NCBI GenBank assembly: GCA_040414495.1
Contig: JBEDUI010000097.1
Coordinates: forward strand, 1 to 5,270
Length of the DNA: 5,270 bases
Direction: 5' to 3'
Origin: DATAVB01 sp040414495
GTDB lineage: Bacteria; Actinomycetota; Actinomycetes; Mycobacteriales; QHCD01
The notes beneath the pieces were generated by a model. That model did no database searches, was not told the DNA's origin, and saw only the letters and a program-made list of their open reading frames with translations. Both the position numbers and the translations under genes were made by a program. This document shows, one piece after another, positions 1 to 5,270 of this stretch; position 1 is the stretch's first letter, and each line of letters begins with the position of its first letter.

Positions 1-1407
1 CTCGGGTACCTGCCGCAGACCCTGCCGCTGGTCGCCGACCTGACCGTGTCGGAGGTGCTCGGGATCGACGCCGTACTCGCCGCGCTGCGGGCGATCGAGG
101 CCGGCGACGCCAGCGAGGAACACTTCACCACCGTCGGCAACGATTGGGACATCGAGGAACGCACCGGGGCCGAGTTGGATCGGCTCGGACTCGGCGACGT
201 CGACCTGGAACGCCGGCTGCACACGCTCAGCGGCGGCCAGGTCGTCTCGCTCGGGCTGGCCGCGCAACTGCTCAAGCGTCCGGACGTACTGCTGCTGGAC
301 GAGCCGACCAACAACCTCGACCTGGACGCGCGGCGCAAGCTGTACGCCGTACTCGAGGACTGGAACGGTTGCCTGCTCGTCGTCAGCCACGACCGGGCGT
401 TGCTGGACCGGATGGACCGGATTGCCGAACTCGACTCCGACGAACTGAGCTTCTACGGCGGGAACTTCACCGAATACGAGCAGGCGATCCAGGCCGAGCA
501 GGAGGTCGCGGAGAAGAACGTACGCAACGCCGAGCAGGAAGTGAAACGGGAGAAACGCGAGCAGCAGCGGGCCCGCGAACGCGCCGCCCGTCGCGCCAGC
601 AACGCCGCCCGCAACCTGAACAGCGCCGGGCTGGCCCGGATCGTCGCCGGTGGTTTGAAGGGGCGAGCCCAGGAATCGGCTGGCCGGTCGAACGACCTGC
701 ACGCGAACCGGGTCGGCCAGGCCAAGGCGCGGCTGGACGAGGCCAGCCGGGCCGTTCGCGACGAACAGAAGATCGTGCTCGAACTGCCCGACACCAAGGT
801 CCCGGCCGGCCGTACCGTCCTGCACGGCGAAGGACTGCAGGTGCGATCGCTGTTCGCCGGTGAGGGGGTCGAGCTGACCATTCGCGGGCCGGAGCGGATC
901 GCGCTGACCGGTCCGAACGGCGCCGGTAAATCGACGCTGTTGCGGCTGATGACCGGCGAGCTGACGCCCGAGCGCGGCGAACTACACCGGGCCGACGGCC
1001 GGGTCGCGTACCTCTCGCAACGGCTGGACCTACTCGACCTGAACCGGACCGTGGCCGAGAACCTGGCCGTGTTCGCGCCCGGTATGCCGCCGGCAGCGCG
1101 GATGAACCTGCTGGCCCGGTTCCTGTTCCGCGGTGACCGGGTACACCTGCCGGCCGGCGCGTTGTCCGGTGGCGAGCGGCTGCGGGCGACCCTGGCCTGC
1201 GTGCTGTTCGCCGAGCCGGCGCCGCAGCTGTTGCTGCTCGACGAGCCGACCAACAATCTGGATCTGGTCAGCGTCGGGCAGTTGGAGAGCGCGCTGAATG
1301 CCTATCAGGGCGCGTTTGTCGTGGTCAGTCACGACGAACGGTTCCTGACCGAGATCAAGGTGGAGCGCTGGCTGCGGCTGGATGCCGGTCGGCTGATATC
1401 GCTCTGA
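1..1407 (+). CDS. ABC-F family ATPase, 5'-truncated by window edge
   Basis: This is a soluble twin-ATPase of the ABC-F family. Its members have no membrane segments and mostly act on the ribosome. The frame is open from base 1 and begins LGYLPQ, the Q-loop region after Walker A, so the real start and first Walker A lie upstream; the GTG at 46 is internal. In visible residue numbers, NBD1 shows LSGGQ (76-80), Walker B with DEP and E101, and switch H130. A linker at about 145-265, rich in Glu, Arg, Lys and Ala, is likely coiled coil. NBD2 shows Walker A GPNGAGKST (304-312), LSGGER (388-393), Walker B with E415, and H444. The motif DEPTNNLD occurs in both halves, typical of ABC-F. All visible catalytic motifs look intact, so an active enzyme is expected. 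Whether it is a housekeeping translation factor or an antibiotic-protection member cannot be decided here. The next gene starts 26 bases on. Confidence 0.93.
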   Translation, partial: LGYLPQTLPLVADLTVSEVLGIDAVLAALRAIEAGDASEEHFTTVGNDWDIEERTGAELDRLGLGDVDLERRLHTLSGGQVVSLGLAAQLLKRPDVLLLDEPTNNLDLDARRKLYAVLEDWNGCLLVVSHDRALLDRMDRIAELDSDELSFYGGNFTEYEQAIQAEQEVAEKNVRNAEQEVKREKREQQRARERAARRASNAARNLNSAGLARIVAGGLKGRAQESAGRSNDLHANRVGQAKARLDEASRAVRDEQKIVLELPDTKVPAGRTVLHGEGLQVRSLFAGEGVELTIRGPERIALTGPNGAGKSTLLRLMTGELTPERGELHRADGRVAYLSQRLDLLDLNRTVAENLAVFAPGMPPAARMNLLARFLFRGDRVHLPAGALSGGERLRATLACVLFAEPAPQLLLLDEPTNNLDLVSVGQLESALNAYQGAFVVVSHDERFLTEIKVERWLRLDAGRLISL

Positions 1408-1433
1408 GGGCGATCGCGGGGCAAAATGCGGAT

Positions 1434-2528
1434 ATGAGCCCGGACAGATATCGCGCCAAACGGGATGCGGCCCGTACGCCCGAGCCGGTGCCGGCCGAAG
1501 ACCTGCCCAGCCGGGACCACACCGGCAATGACCAGGAAGGTCGCGGCGAGCGGTTCGTCATTCAGGAACACCACGCCACCGCGCTGCACTGGGATGTTCG
1601 ACTGCAACGCGACGGCGTGCTGGTTTCCTGGGCCGTGCCGAAGGGCATTCCGCTTGACCCGGCCACCAACCATCTGGCCAAGCAGACCGAGGATCACCCG
1701 GATGAGTACGCCACATTCTCCGGTGAAATTCCAAAAGGTGAGTACGGCGGCGGCCGAATGTCCATTTGGGACAGTGGTACGTACGAGTTGGAAAAGTGGA
1801 GCGATCGTGAGGTAAAGATCGTTTTCCACGGCGAGGTGACCGAGGGACGGTACGTCTTTTTCCGCACCGGCCGGCAGGATTGGATGCTGCACCGGATGGA
1901 CCCCCGCCCGTCCGCTTGGACGCCGCTGCCACGGGACCTTCGTCCGATGCGGACCCGGCCCGGTGCGATGCCTTCCGATGCGGCGAAGTGGCGGTACGAG
2001 GTGGCGTGGGGCGGCGCGCGCGTGCTGGTCGCGGTGGACGGGGGTCGGCTCACGATTATGGACGCCGACGGAGCTGAGGTCACCGCGTCCTATCCGGAAT
2101 TCCGCGGCCTGGGCCTGCAACTCGGTTCCCGGCAGGCGTTGCTCGATGGCGAGGTCGTGGCATTCGGCGCCGATGGCGGCGTCGATCCGGATCGGCTGGA
2201 AAGCCGGGTACAGACCGAAAAGCCGAAACCGTCGATGGTGAAACGTACGCCCGTGCAATTGATGCTCGCCGACGTATTGCACTTGGAAGGCCGTTCACTG
2301 CTGCGGGAGACGTACCTGAAACGGCGGGCCGCGTTGGAAGGCTTATCGGTGGACGGCGATTCCTGGCACGTCGTGGATTCGTTCTCCGGCGACGGAAATA
2401 CCATCCTGGACGCGGCCCGGGCGCAGGGGCTGCACGGCATCCTGGCCAAACGCGCCGATTCGGTGTATCAACCTGGCAAGCGTGGCGATGACTGGCTGTT
2501 GGTCAGCCGGGCCCGCAAGAAGCGTTGA
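1434..2528 (+). CDS. LigD-type 3'-phosphoesterase fused to a degenerate DNA-ligase adenylation domain
   Basis: The predicted protein has 364 residues. Residues 1-157 match the 3'-phosphoesterase (PE) module of bacterial NHEJ ligase LigD, which trims 3'-phosphate and ribonucleotide ends. The expected metal and phosphate ligands are present: R10, D11, E17, H46, H52, D54, R56, K70, E86, H88 and Y92, plus the IPKGEYGGG stretch. Residues 160-364 align with an ATP-dependent ligase nucleotidyltransferase fold: motif III LLDGEVV (236-242), a motif IIIa-like segment (278-290) and a motif IV-like segment (334-339). The catalytic KxDG is replaced by AWGG (191-194), the motif IV Glu by H334, and the motif V lysines by L356 and S358. 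The protein ends there, without an OB-fold. I infer an active PE enzyme with a non-catalytic ligase-like domain. The ATG follows only a weak GCGGGG ribosome-binding site. Translation may be coupled to the ABC-F gene 26 bases upstream. No Ku or polymerase domain is visible. Confidence 0.88.
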   Translation: MSPDRYRAKRDAARTPEPVPAEDLPSRDHTGNDQEGRGERFVIQEHHATALHWDVRLQRDGVLVSWAVPKGIPLDPATNHLAKQTEDHPDEYATFSGEIPKGEYGGGRMSIWDSGTYELEKWSDREVKIVFHGEVTEGRYVFFRTGRQDWMLHRMDPRPSAWTPLPRDLRPMRTRPGAMPSDAAKWRYEVAWGGARVLVAVDGGRLTIMDADGAEVTASYPEFRGLGLQLGSRQALLDGEVVAFGADGGVDPDRLESRVQTEKPKPSMVKRTPVQLMLADVLHLEGRSLLRETYLKRRAALEGLSVDGDSWHVVDSFSGDGNTILDAARAQGLHGILAKRADSVYQPGKRGDDWLLVSRARKKR

Positions 2529-2547
2529 CCGTTGGCCTGACTCAAAG

Positions 2548-2877
2548 CTATGCCAGCGCCAGAGCTCGCTGGATGCGTCCCAATGAACCGGGTCCTGGAT
2601 ATCGGTATGGCCGGCCCAGGTCGATAATGCGGCCAGGGTGCTCGGCGACAATTTGCTCGACCGCGCTCGCGAACAATGCCGGCAATGATCAGCGGGACCG
2701 TCCCCGCAATTTTCGGAAATCGGCGCGATTATACCCGGCCTCGGCGCCGTAATCCCAGACGAGGTCGTCCAACGAAGCGCGACCTCGACGGCGTCGGTCG
2801 GCCAGGATGCCTGCCAGCGTTGACTTTCCGGCGCACACCGGGTCGATGCAGACGACGGGTCCACGAATTGTCGTCAT
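2548..2877 (-). pseudogene. Remnant of a small P-loop kinase/AAA-type NTPase
   Basis: Reading leftward from an ATG at 2877-2875, the frame gives MTTIRGPVVCIDPVCAGKSTLA, a Walker A region, then SLDDLVWD and AGYNRADFRKL. This layout is typical of small AAA/kinase-like proteins of roughly 170-190 residues. A TGA at 2691-2689 stops it after 62 codons, but the same frame resumes with protein-like sequence, LPALFASAVEQIVAEHPGRIIDLG. Near 2617-2613 the sense passes to another frame (AGHTDIQDP). Near 2590-2583 it returns to the first frame (GRIQRALALA), which ends at TAG 2550-2548. One stop plus two frameshifts, and an early end against gene 2, indicate a decayed gene. The first Walker A glycine is Asp (DPVCAGKS), which may be another lesion. 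A GGAGG lies 14 bases before the ATG. The family call is from motif pattern only; sequencing error could explain some of the lesions. Confidence 0.6.
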
Positions 2878-3010
2878 AGCGGTGCGGGCTGCCTCCCGGA
2901 ATGTTTTTGCTTCACGACTACCACCTTCCGGACGCGGGCGCCTATTGTTTTCCCGGACGTGCAATGGTCAACAACTTGTACCGATTTCGGGGCATTTTCG
3001 CTGGGAGGCG

Positions 3011-3038
3011 TTCGCACGATAGCACGCGTTATCGCGAA
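3011..3038. repeat. Imperfect inverted repeat in leader
   Basis: TTCG-CA-CGATA (3011-3021) is complementary to TATCGCGAA (3030-3038) except for a two-base bulge, around an 8-base centre. It could be an operator or an RNA hairpin if transcribed. No T-run follows, so it is not a classic terminator. Function is inferred only from its position upstream of the transporter operon. Confidence 0.3.
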
Positions 3039-3087
3039 TCTTCGACCGCAAATTTCGTCGCGGATTACTTTGCTCAGTTCGTATCCG

Positions 3088-3106
3088 CAATGTTGATAAC
3101 AAATTG
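3088..3106. promoter_or_regulatory. Possible operator: CAAT-GTTGATAAC-AA-ATTG
   Basis: An AT-rich imperfect palindrome stands out in the GC-rich leader. It has CAAT/ATTG outer arms with GTTGATAAC and TTGATAACAA inside. It sits about 120 bases before the binding-protein start and just upstream of the promoter candidate. LacI- or ROK-type sugar regulators often bind such sites, but no regulator gene is in the window and the inner dyads do not share one centre. Weak evidence. Confidence 0.25.
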
Positions 3107-3115
3107 ATGTCGACG

Positions 3116-3144
3116 TTCCCATTCGTCTCGTTGGGCGATATGTT
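3116..3144 (+). promoter_or_regulatory. Candidate sigma-70-type promoter for the sugar transporter operon
   Basis: A -35-like TTCCCA (3116-3121) is followed after 17 bases by a -10-like TATGTT (3139-3144), which fits TANNNT. Transcription would start near 3151 and give a leader of roughly 75 bases before the ATG at 3225. The -35 match is only 4 of 6, so this is the best of several weak options. Confidence 0.3.
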
Positions 3145-3205
3145 CGGCCGCGCAACATTCACGGGCTGCTCCGGCCGCGTCCGGCCCAAGAGCGGTGGCC
3201 CTATC

Positions 3206-3214
3206 AAGGAAAGG
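3206..3214 (+). promoter_or_regulatory. Ribosome binding site of the binding-protein gene
   Basis: The purine run AAGGAAAGG lies 10 bases before ATG 3225. It decides the start: the farther GTG at 3195 lies upstream of this site and would add ten residues ahead of the signal peptide. A GTG at 3216, three codons earlier than the ATG, remains a possible alternative. Confidence 0.65.
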
Positions 3215-3224
3215 CGTGGCACGT

Positions 3225-4373
3225 ATGCGTAAGACAACGATGTCATTCGCAATTCTGGGGGTTGTCGCCGCGACAACCCTCGCGGCCTGTGGCTCGAGTT
3301 CGAACGACAACAAAGGTTCGAGCGGCAAAGGCTCGGGTGACACCAAGAGCAGTGCGGCGGCCGGCAGCAACGCCGGCGCGGTTACCGTTGATGGCAAAGG
3401 GGCGAAGGTCGGCATTATTCTGCCGGACACCACGTCCTCGCCGCGCTGGGTTACCGCGGACCCGACAGCGTTGAAGACCGACTGCACCAAATACCACCTG
3501 TCGTGCGATATCCAGAACGCCGGCGGTTCGGCCGGGCAGATGAAGACGATCGCCCAGCAGATGGAGGGCAACGGCATCAAGGTGCTGATGATCGTCGACC
3601 TTGACCAGGCCTCCGGCGCCTCGATCGAGCAGCAGGCGAAGAAGAACGGCGTTATCCCGATCGACTACGACCGGCTCACCCCTGGCGGCGGCGCGGCGCT
3701 GTACGTCTCGTTTGACAATGTCAAGGTCGGTCAGTTGCAGGGCAAAACCCTCGCACAGTGCTCGCAGGTCAAGGATCTGAAGTCGGTGAATTACGTCGAG
3801 ATCGACGGCAAGGCGACGGACAACAACGCCACGCTGTTCCACCAGGGCTACGACGGCGTGCTGTCCAAGCAACCCGGTTGGACGCTCAAAGCGCGCCAGG
3901 ACGGCAACTGGGACGCCCCGACCGCAGGTCGGGAGTTCAGCAAAATGCTGGGCAAGACCCCGGACTTGAAGGCCGTCATGGTTGCCAACGACACCATGGC
4001 CGGCGCGGTCATCACCGACCTCAAGCGACAGGGACTCGCCGGCAAGGTCGCGGTTTCCGGGCAGGATGCCTCGGCCTCGGGGTTGCAGTCCATCATGGAT
4101 GGCAGCCAGTGCTTCACGATTTACAAGCCGTCGGCCGGTGAGGCCGACCCGGCCATCAAGGCGATCGCGCAATTGGTCAACGGCCAGACCCCGACCACTA
4201 ACGCGACCACGGTCGACCCGATGACCAAGGCCAAGGTGCCCTCGATCCTGGCCAACCCGATCGCCATAACCAAGTCGAACGTCGCGCTGCCGATCAACGA
4301 CAAGTACACGCCGAAATCCACCGTATGCACCGGTGCCTACGCCGCCAAGTGCACGGCCGACGGCGTCAAATAG
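3225..4373 (+). CDS. Sugar ABC transporter substrate-binding lipoprotein (XylF/ChvE type)
   Basis: The 382-residue protein is an extracytoplasmic sugar receptor of the periplasmic-binding-protein 4 family, delivering a monosaccharide to a CUT2 importer. It starts with MRKTT, a hydrophobic segment and lipobox LAAC, so C22 is the expected lipidated residue after signal peptidase II cleavage. A Gly/Ser/Lys-rich tether (23-55) precedes the globular part beginning KVGIILPD. Ligand-pocket features of the XylF/ChvE group are visible: PRW (73-75), YDR (148-150), SFDN (162-165), ND (255-256), GQD (279-281) and YKP (300-302). The mature protein has six further cysteines (87, 94, 179, 296, 368, 376), so surface disulfides are possible. 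D-xylose or a similar aldose is the likeliest substrate, but this is inference. The ATPase gene lies 85 bases downstream, past a hairpin. Confidence 0.92.
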   Translation: MRKTTMSFAILGVVAATTLAACGSSSNDNKGSSGKGSGDTKSSAAAGSNAGAVTVDGKGAKVGIILPDTTSSPRWVTADPTALKTDCTKYHLSCDIQNAGGSAGQMKTIAQQMEGNGIKVLMIVDLDQASGASIEQQAKKNGVIPIDYDRLTPGGGAALYVSFDNVKVGQLQGKTLAQCSQVKDLKSVNYVEIDGKATDNNATLFHQGYDGVLSKQPGWTLKARQDGNWDAPTAGREFSKMLGKTPDLKAVMVANDTMAGAVITDLKRQGLAGKVAVSGQDASASGLQSIMDGSQCFTIYKPSAGEADPAIKAIAQLVNGQTPTTNATTVDPMTKAKVPSILANPIAITKSNVALPINDKYTPKSTVCTGAYAAKCTADGVK

Positions 4374-4393
4374 ACGGCACACGACACCTGGTG

Positions 4394-4419
4394 CGGTGGC
4401 GCCGGCGACGGCGCCACCG
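4394..4419 (+). repeat. Intercistronic hairpin between binding protein and ATPase genes
   Basis: CGGTGGCGCC (4394-4403) and GGCGCCACCG (4410-4419) form a perfect 10-bp GC-rich stem with loop GGCGAC. It begins 20 bases after the binding-protein stop. The following bases (TTCGGGGCG) are not T-rich, so a full intrinsic terminator is unlikely. Its position suits a structure that shields the upstream message from 3' exonucleases or attenuates read-through, favouring more binding protein than ATPase. The structure is seen directly; the role is inferred. Confidence 0.6.
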
Positions 4420-4439
4420 TTCGGGGCGATCGAGGGTAT

Positions 4440-4447
4440 GGAAAGGA
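4440..4447 (+). promoter_or_regulatory. Ribosome binding site of the ATPase gene
   Basis: GGAAAGGA lies 11 bases before GTG 4459 and supports that start. The in-frame ATG at 4438 precedes this site and has a GAGGG only one base away, so it is a poorer choice. Frames opening farther upstream (from 4333) would overlap the binding-protein gene and the hairpin. Confidence 0.55.
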
Positions 4448-4458
4448 CGTGCATAACG

Positions 4459-5235
4459 GTGGCCGATGAGCCAATTCTGGAAATGCGCGATATCAACAAG
4501 AGCTTCGGTCCTGTGCACGTGCTCAGGAATGTTCAGTTCGCCGCCCGCGCGGGCGAGGTCACCGCGTTGGTGGGCGACAACGGTGCCGGAAAGTCCACTT
4601 TGGTCAAATGCATCAGTGGCACCTACTCCATTGATTCGGGTGAGTACCGGTTCGAGGGCAAGCCGGTTTCGGTGCACTCACCACGGGACTCGGCCGCGCT
4701 GGGTATCGAGATCGTGTATCAGGACCTGGCGTTGGCCGACAACCTCGACATCGTGCAGAACATGTTTCTGGGCCGGGAACGGCGTCGCGGCATCGTGCTC
4801 GACGAGAACAGCATGGAGCGTTCCGCAGGCGAGGTGTTGCAGTCGCTGTCGGTCCGAACGGTGAAATCGGTACGGCAACGAGTGTCCAGCCTCTCCGGTG
4901 GACAGCGCCAGACCGTCGCCATTGCCAAGGCGGTGCTGTGGAATTCCAAGGTCGTCGTTCTCGACGAACCGACGGCAGCCCTGGGTGTCGCGCAGACGGC
5001 GCAGGTGCTTGATCTGATTCGCCGGCTGGCCGACCGCGGCCTGGCCGTGATTCTCATTTCGCACAACATGACCGACGTTTTGCAGGTGGCAAACCGGATC
5101 GCCGTGCTCTACCTGGGCCAGATGGCGGCGGAACTGAAGCGCGAGGACGTCAACCAGCAACAACTCGTCGAGCTGATCACGACTGGCAGCCGTAGCAGCC
5201 AGGACGTCGACGAGACGAACGGGGTGTCAGCGTGA
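4459..5235 (+). CDS. Sugar ABC transporter ATP-binding protein, single-domain CUT2 type
   Basis: This 258-residue cytoplasmic ATPase would drive the sugar importer whose binding protein precedes it. Motifs in order are Walker A GDNGAGKST (39-47), Q-loop Q88 in IVYQDLALADNLDIVQN, signature LSGGQRQ (145-151), Walker B VVVLDEP with E170 (165-171), the TAALGV D-loop region and switch H202. All catalytic residues are present. The Q-loop sequence and TAALGV are typical of ribose/xylose-family ATPases. Unlike E. coli XylG or RbsA, which carry two ATPase domains in about 500 residues, this protein has one. It resembles the single-domain FrcA-type subunits and would have to dimerise. The start is GTG 4459, chosen from its ribosome binding site and because MADEPILEMRDI is a normal N-terminus. 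It ends in a four-base overlap with the next gene, implying translational coupling. Confidence 0.92.
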   Translation: MADEPILEMRDINKSFGPVHVLRNVQFAARAGEVTALVGDNGAGKSTLVKCISGTYSIDSGEYRFEGKPVSVHSPRDSAALGIEIVYQDLALADNLDIVQNMFLGRERRRGIVLDENSMERSAGEVLQSLSVRTVKSVRQRVSSLSGGQRQTVAIAKAVLWNSKVVVLDEPTAALGVAQTAQVLDLIRRLADRGLAVILISHNMTDVLQVANRIAVLYLGQMAAELKREDVNQQQLVELITTGSRSSQDVDETNGVSA

Positions 5236-5270
5236 CCAGTCTCGACAAATCACACACGATCGCCGAGGCG
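5232..5270 (+). CDS. Start of next gene, probable sugar ABC transporter permease (partial)
   Basis: A GTG at 5232 overlaps the ATPase stop (GTGA), with GGGG (5220-5223) eight bases ahead as a ribosome binding site. Thirteen codons are visible, reading MTSLDKSHTIAEA, a hydrophilic N-terminal tail. No membrane segment is reached. The permease call rests on the usual order of binding protein, ATPase and permease in these operons and on the tight overlap, not on the residues themselves. Confidence 0.6.
   Translation, partial: MTSLDKSHTIAEA

Larger units (their letters stand above)
2878..3224. other. Intergenic leader of the sugar transporter operon
   Basis: No convincing gene is seen in these roughly 350 bases on either strand. 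The short open frames here lack codon-usage or motif support. The stretch is more AT-rich than its surroundings, especially at 2901-3110. It lies between the divergent pseudogene start and the binding-protein start, so it should carry the operon promoter and operator sites. Candidates are listed separately. Confidence 0.6.

Noticed and set aside
46..48. GTG as the start of the ABC-F gene
   Set aside because: The frame is open to base 1 and encodes the conserved LGYLPQ before it. NBD1 would lack its Walker A, so the true start is upstream of the window.
1329..2282. 317-codon open frame on the minus strand
   Set aside because: It lies entirely opposite the phosphoesterase gene and the end of the ABC-F gene. 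The plus strand has clear domain motifs, and this frame shows none; it is a high-GC antisense shadow.
2553..2572. CCAGCG...CGCTGG hairpin as a terminator for gene 2
   Set aside because: The stem is only 6 bp with an 8-base loop and no T-run, and it falls in the coding remnant of the pseudogene. It is too weak to call.
2343..2864. 173-codon minus-strand frame as an intact gene
   Set aside because: Only the short AGHTDIQDP part looks like protein. The Walker A and flanking segments are in a different frame, so it is one frame of the broken kinase remnant, and its left end is antisense to gene 2.
3243..4499. 418-codon open frame on the minus strand
   Set aside because: It lies antisense to the sugar-binding protein gene and has low-complexity Gly/Arg/Val composition without motifs. 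The plus-strand protein has a signal peptide and family motifs.
1..5270. CRISPR array, tRNA/rRNA, insertion sequence or attachment site
   Set aside because: No regularly spaced repeats, no transposase-like frame, no terminal inverted repeats and no RNA-gene-like sequence were seen on reading both strands.

Overview
This is a 5.27 kb piece of a high-GC chromosome. GC-rich codon choice, GTG starts, and ABC-F and LigD-type proteins with actinobacterial sequence character point to Actinomycetota. Genus or family cannot be fixed from this window.

Layout, left to right. (1) Positions 1-1407 (+) hold the 3' part of an ABC-F twin-ATPase gene whose start lies before the window. (2) Positions 1434-2528 (+), 26 bases downstream, encode a 364-residue protein. 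It joins a well-preserved LigD-type 3'-phosphoesterase domain to a DNA-ligase-like nucleotidyltransferase domain. That second domain has lost the catalytic lysine and several other ligase motif residues, and there is no OB-fold after it. (3) Positions 2548-2877 (-) hold the broken remnant of a small P-loop kinase/ATPase gene, with an in-frame stop, two apparent frameshifts and a truncated 3' end. It converges on gene 2. (4) Positions 2878-3224 are a non-coding leader with a weak promoter candidate and two imperfect inverted repeats. (5) Positions 3225-4373 (+) encode a lipoprotein sugar-binding protein of the XylF/ChvE type. (6) A 10-bp perfect hairpin at 4394-4419 lies in the gap. (7) Positions 4459-5235 (+) encode a single-domain sugar ABC ATPase. 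(8) From 5232, overlapping it by four bases (GTGA), the first 13 codons of a further gene are visible, by context the membrane permease.

The right half is the start of a CUT2-type (ribose/xylose family) importer operon. The lipoprotein captures a sugar outside the membrane, the ATPase powers transport, and the permease follows beyond the window. The hairpin between binding protein and ATPase fits the usual need for more binding protein than ATPase. The left half holds a translation-factor-like ATPase and a DNA-end-processing protein that may share a transcript but have no evident functional link.

The strongest candidate for something under-described is the phosphoesterase fused to a dead ligase fold. 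The nucleotidyltransferase domain has probably been repurposed for a non-catalytic job, such as DNA or partner binding.
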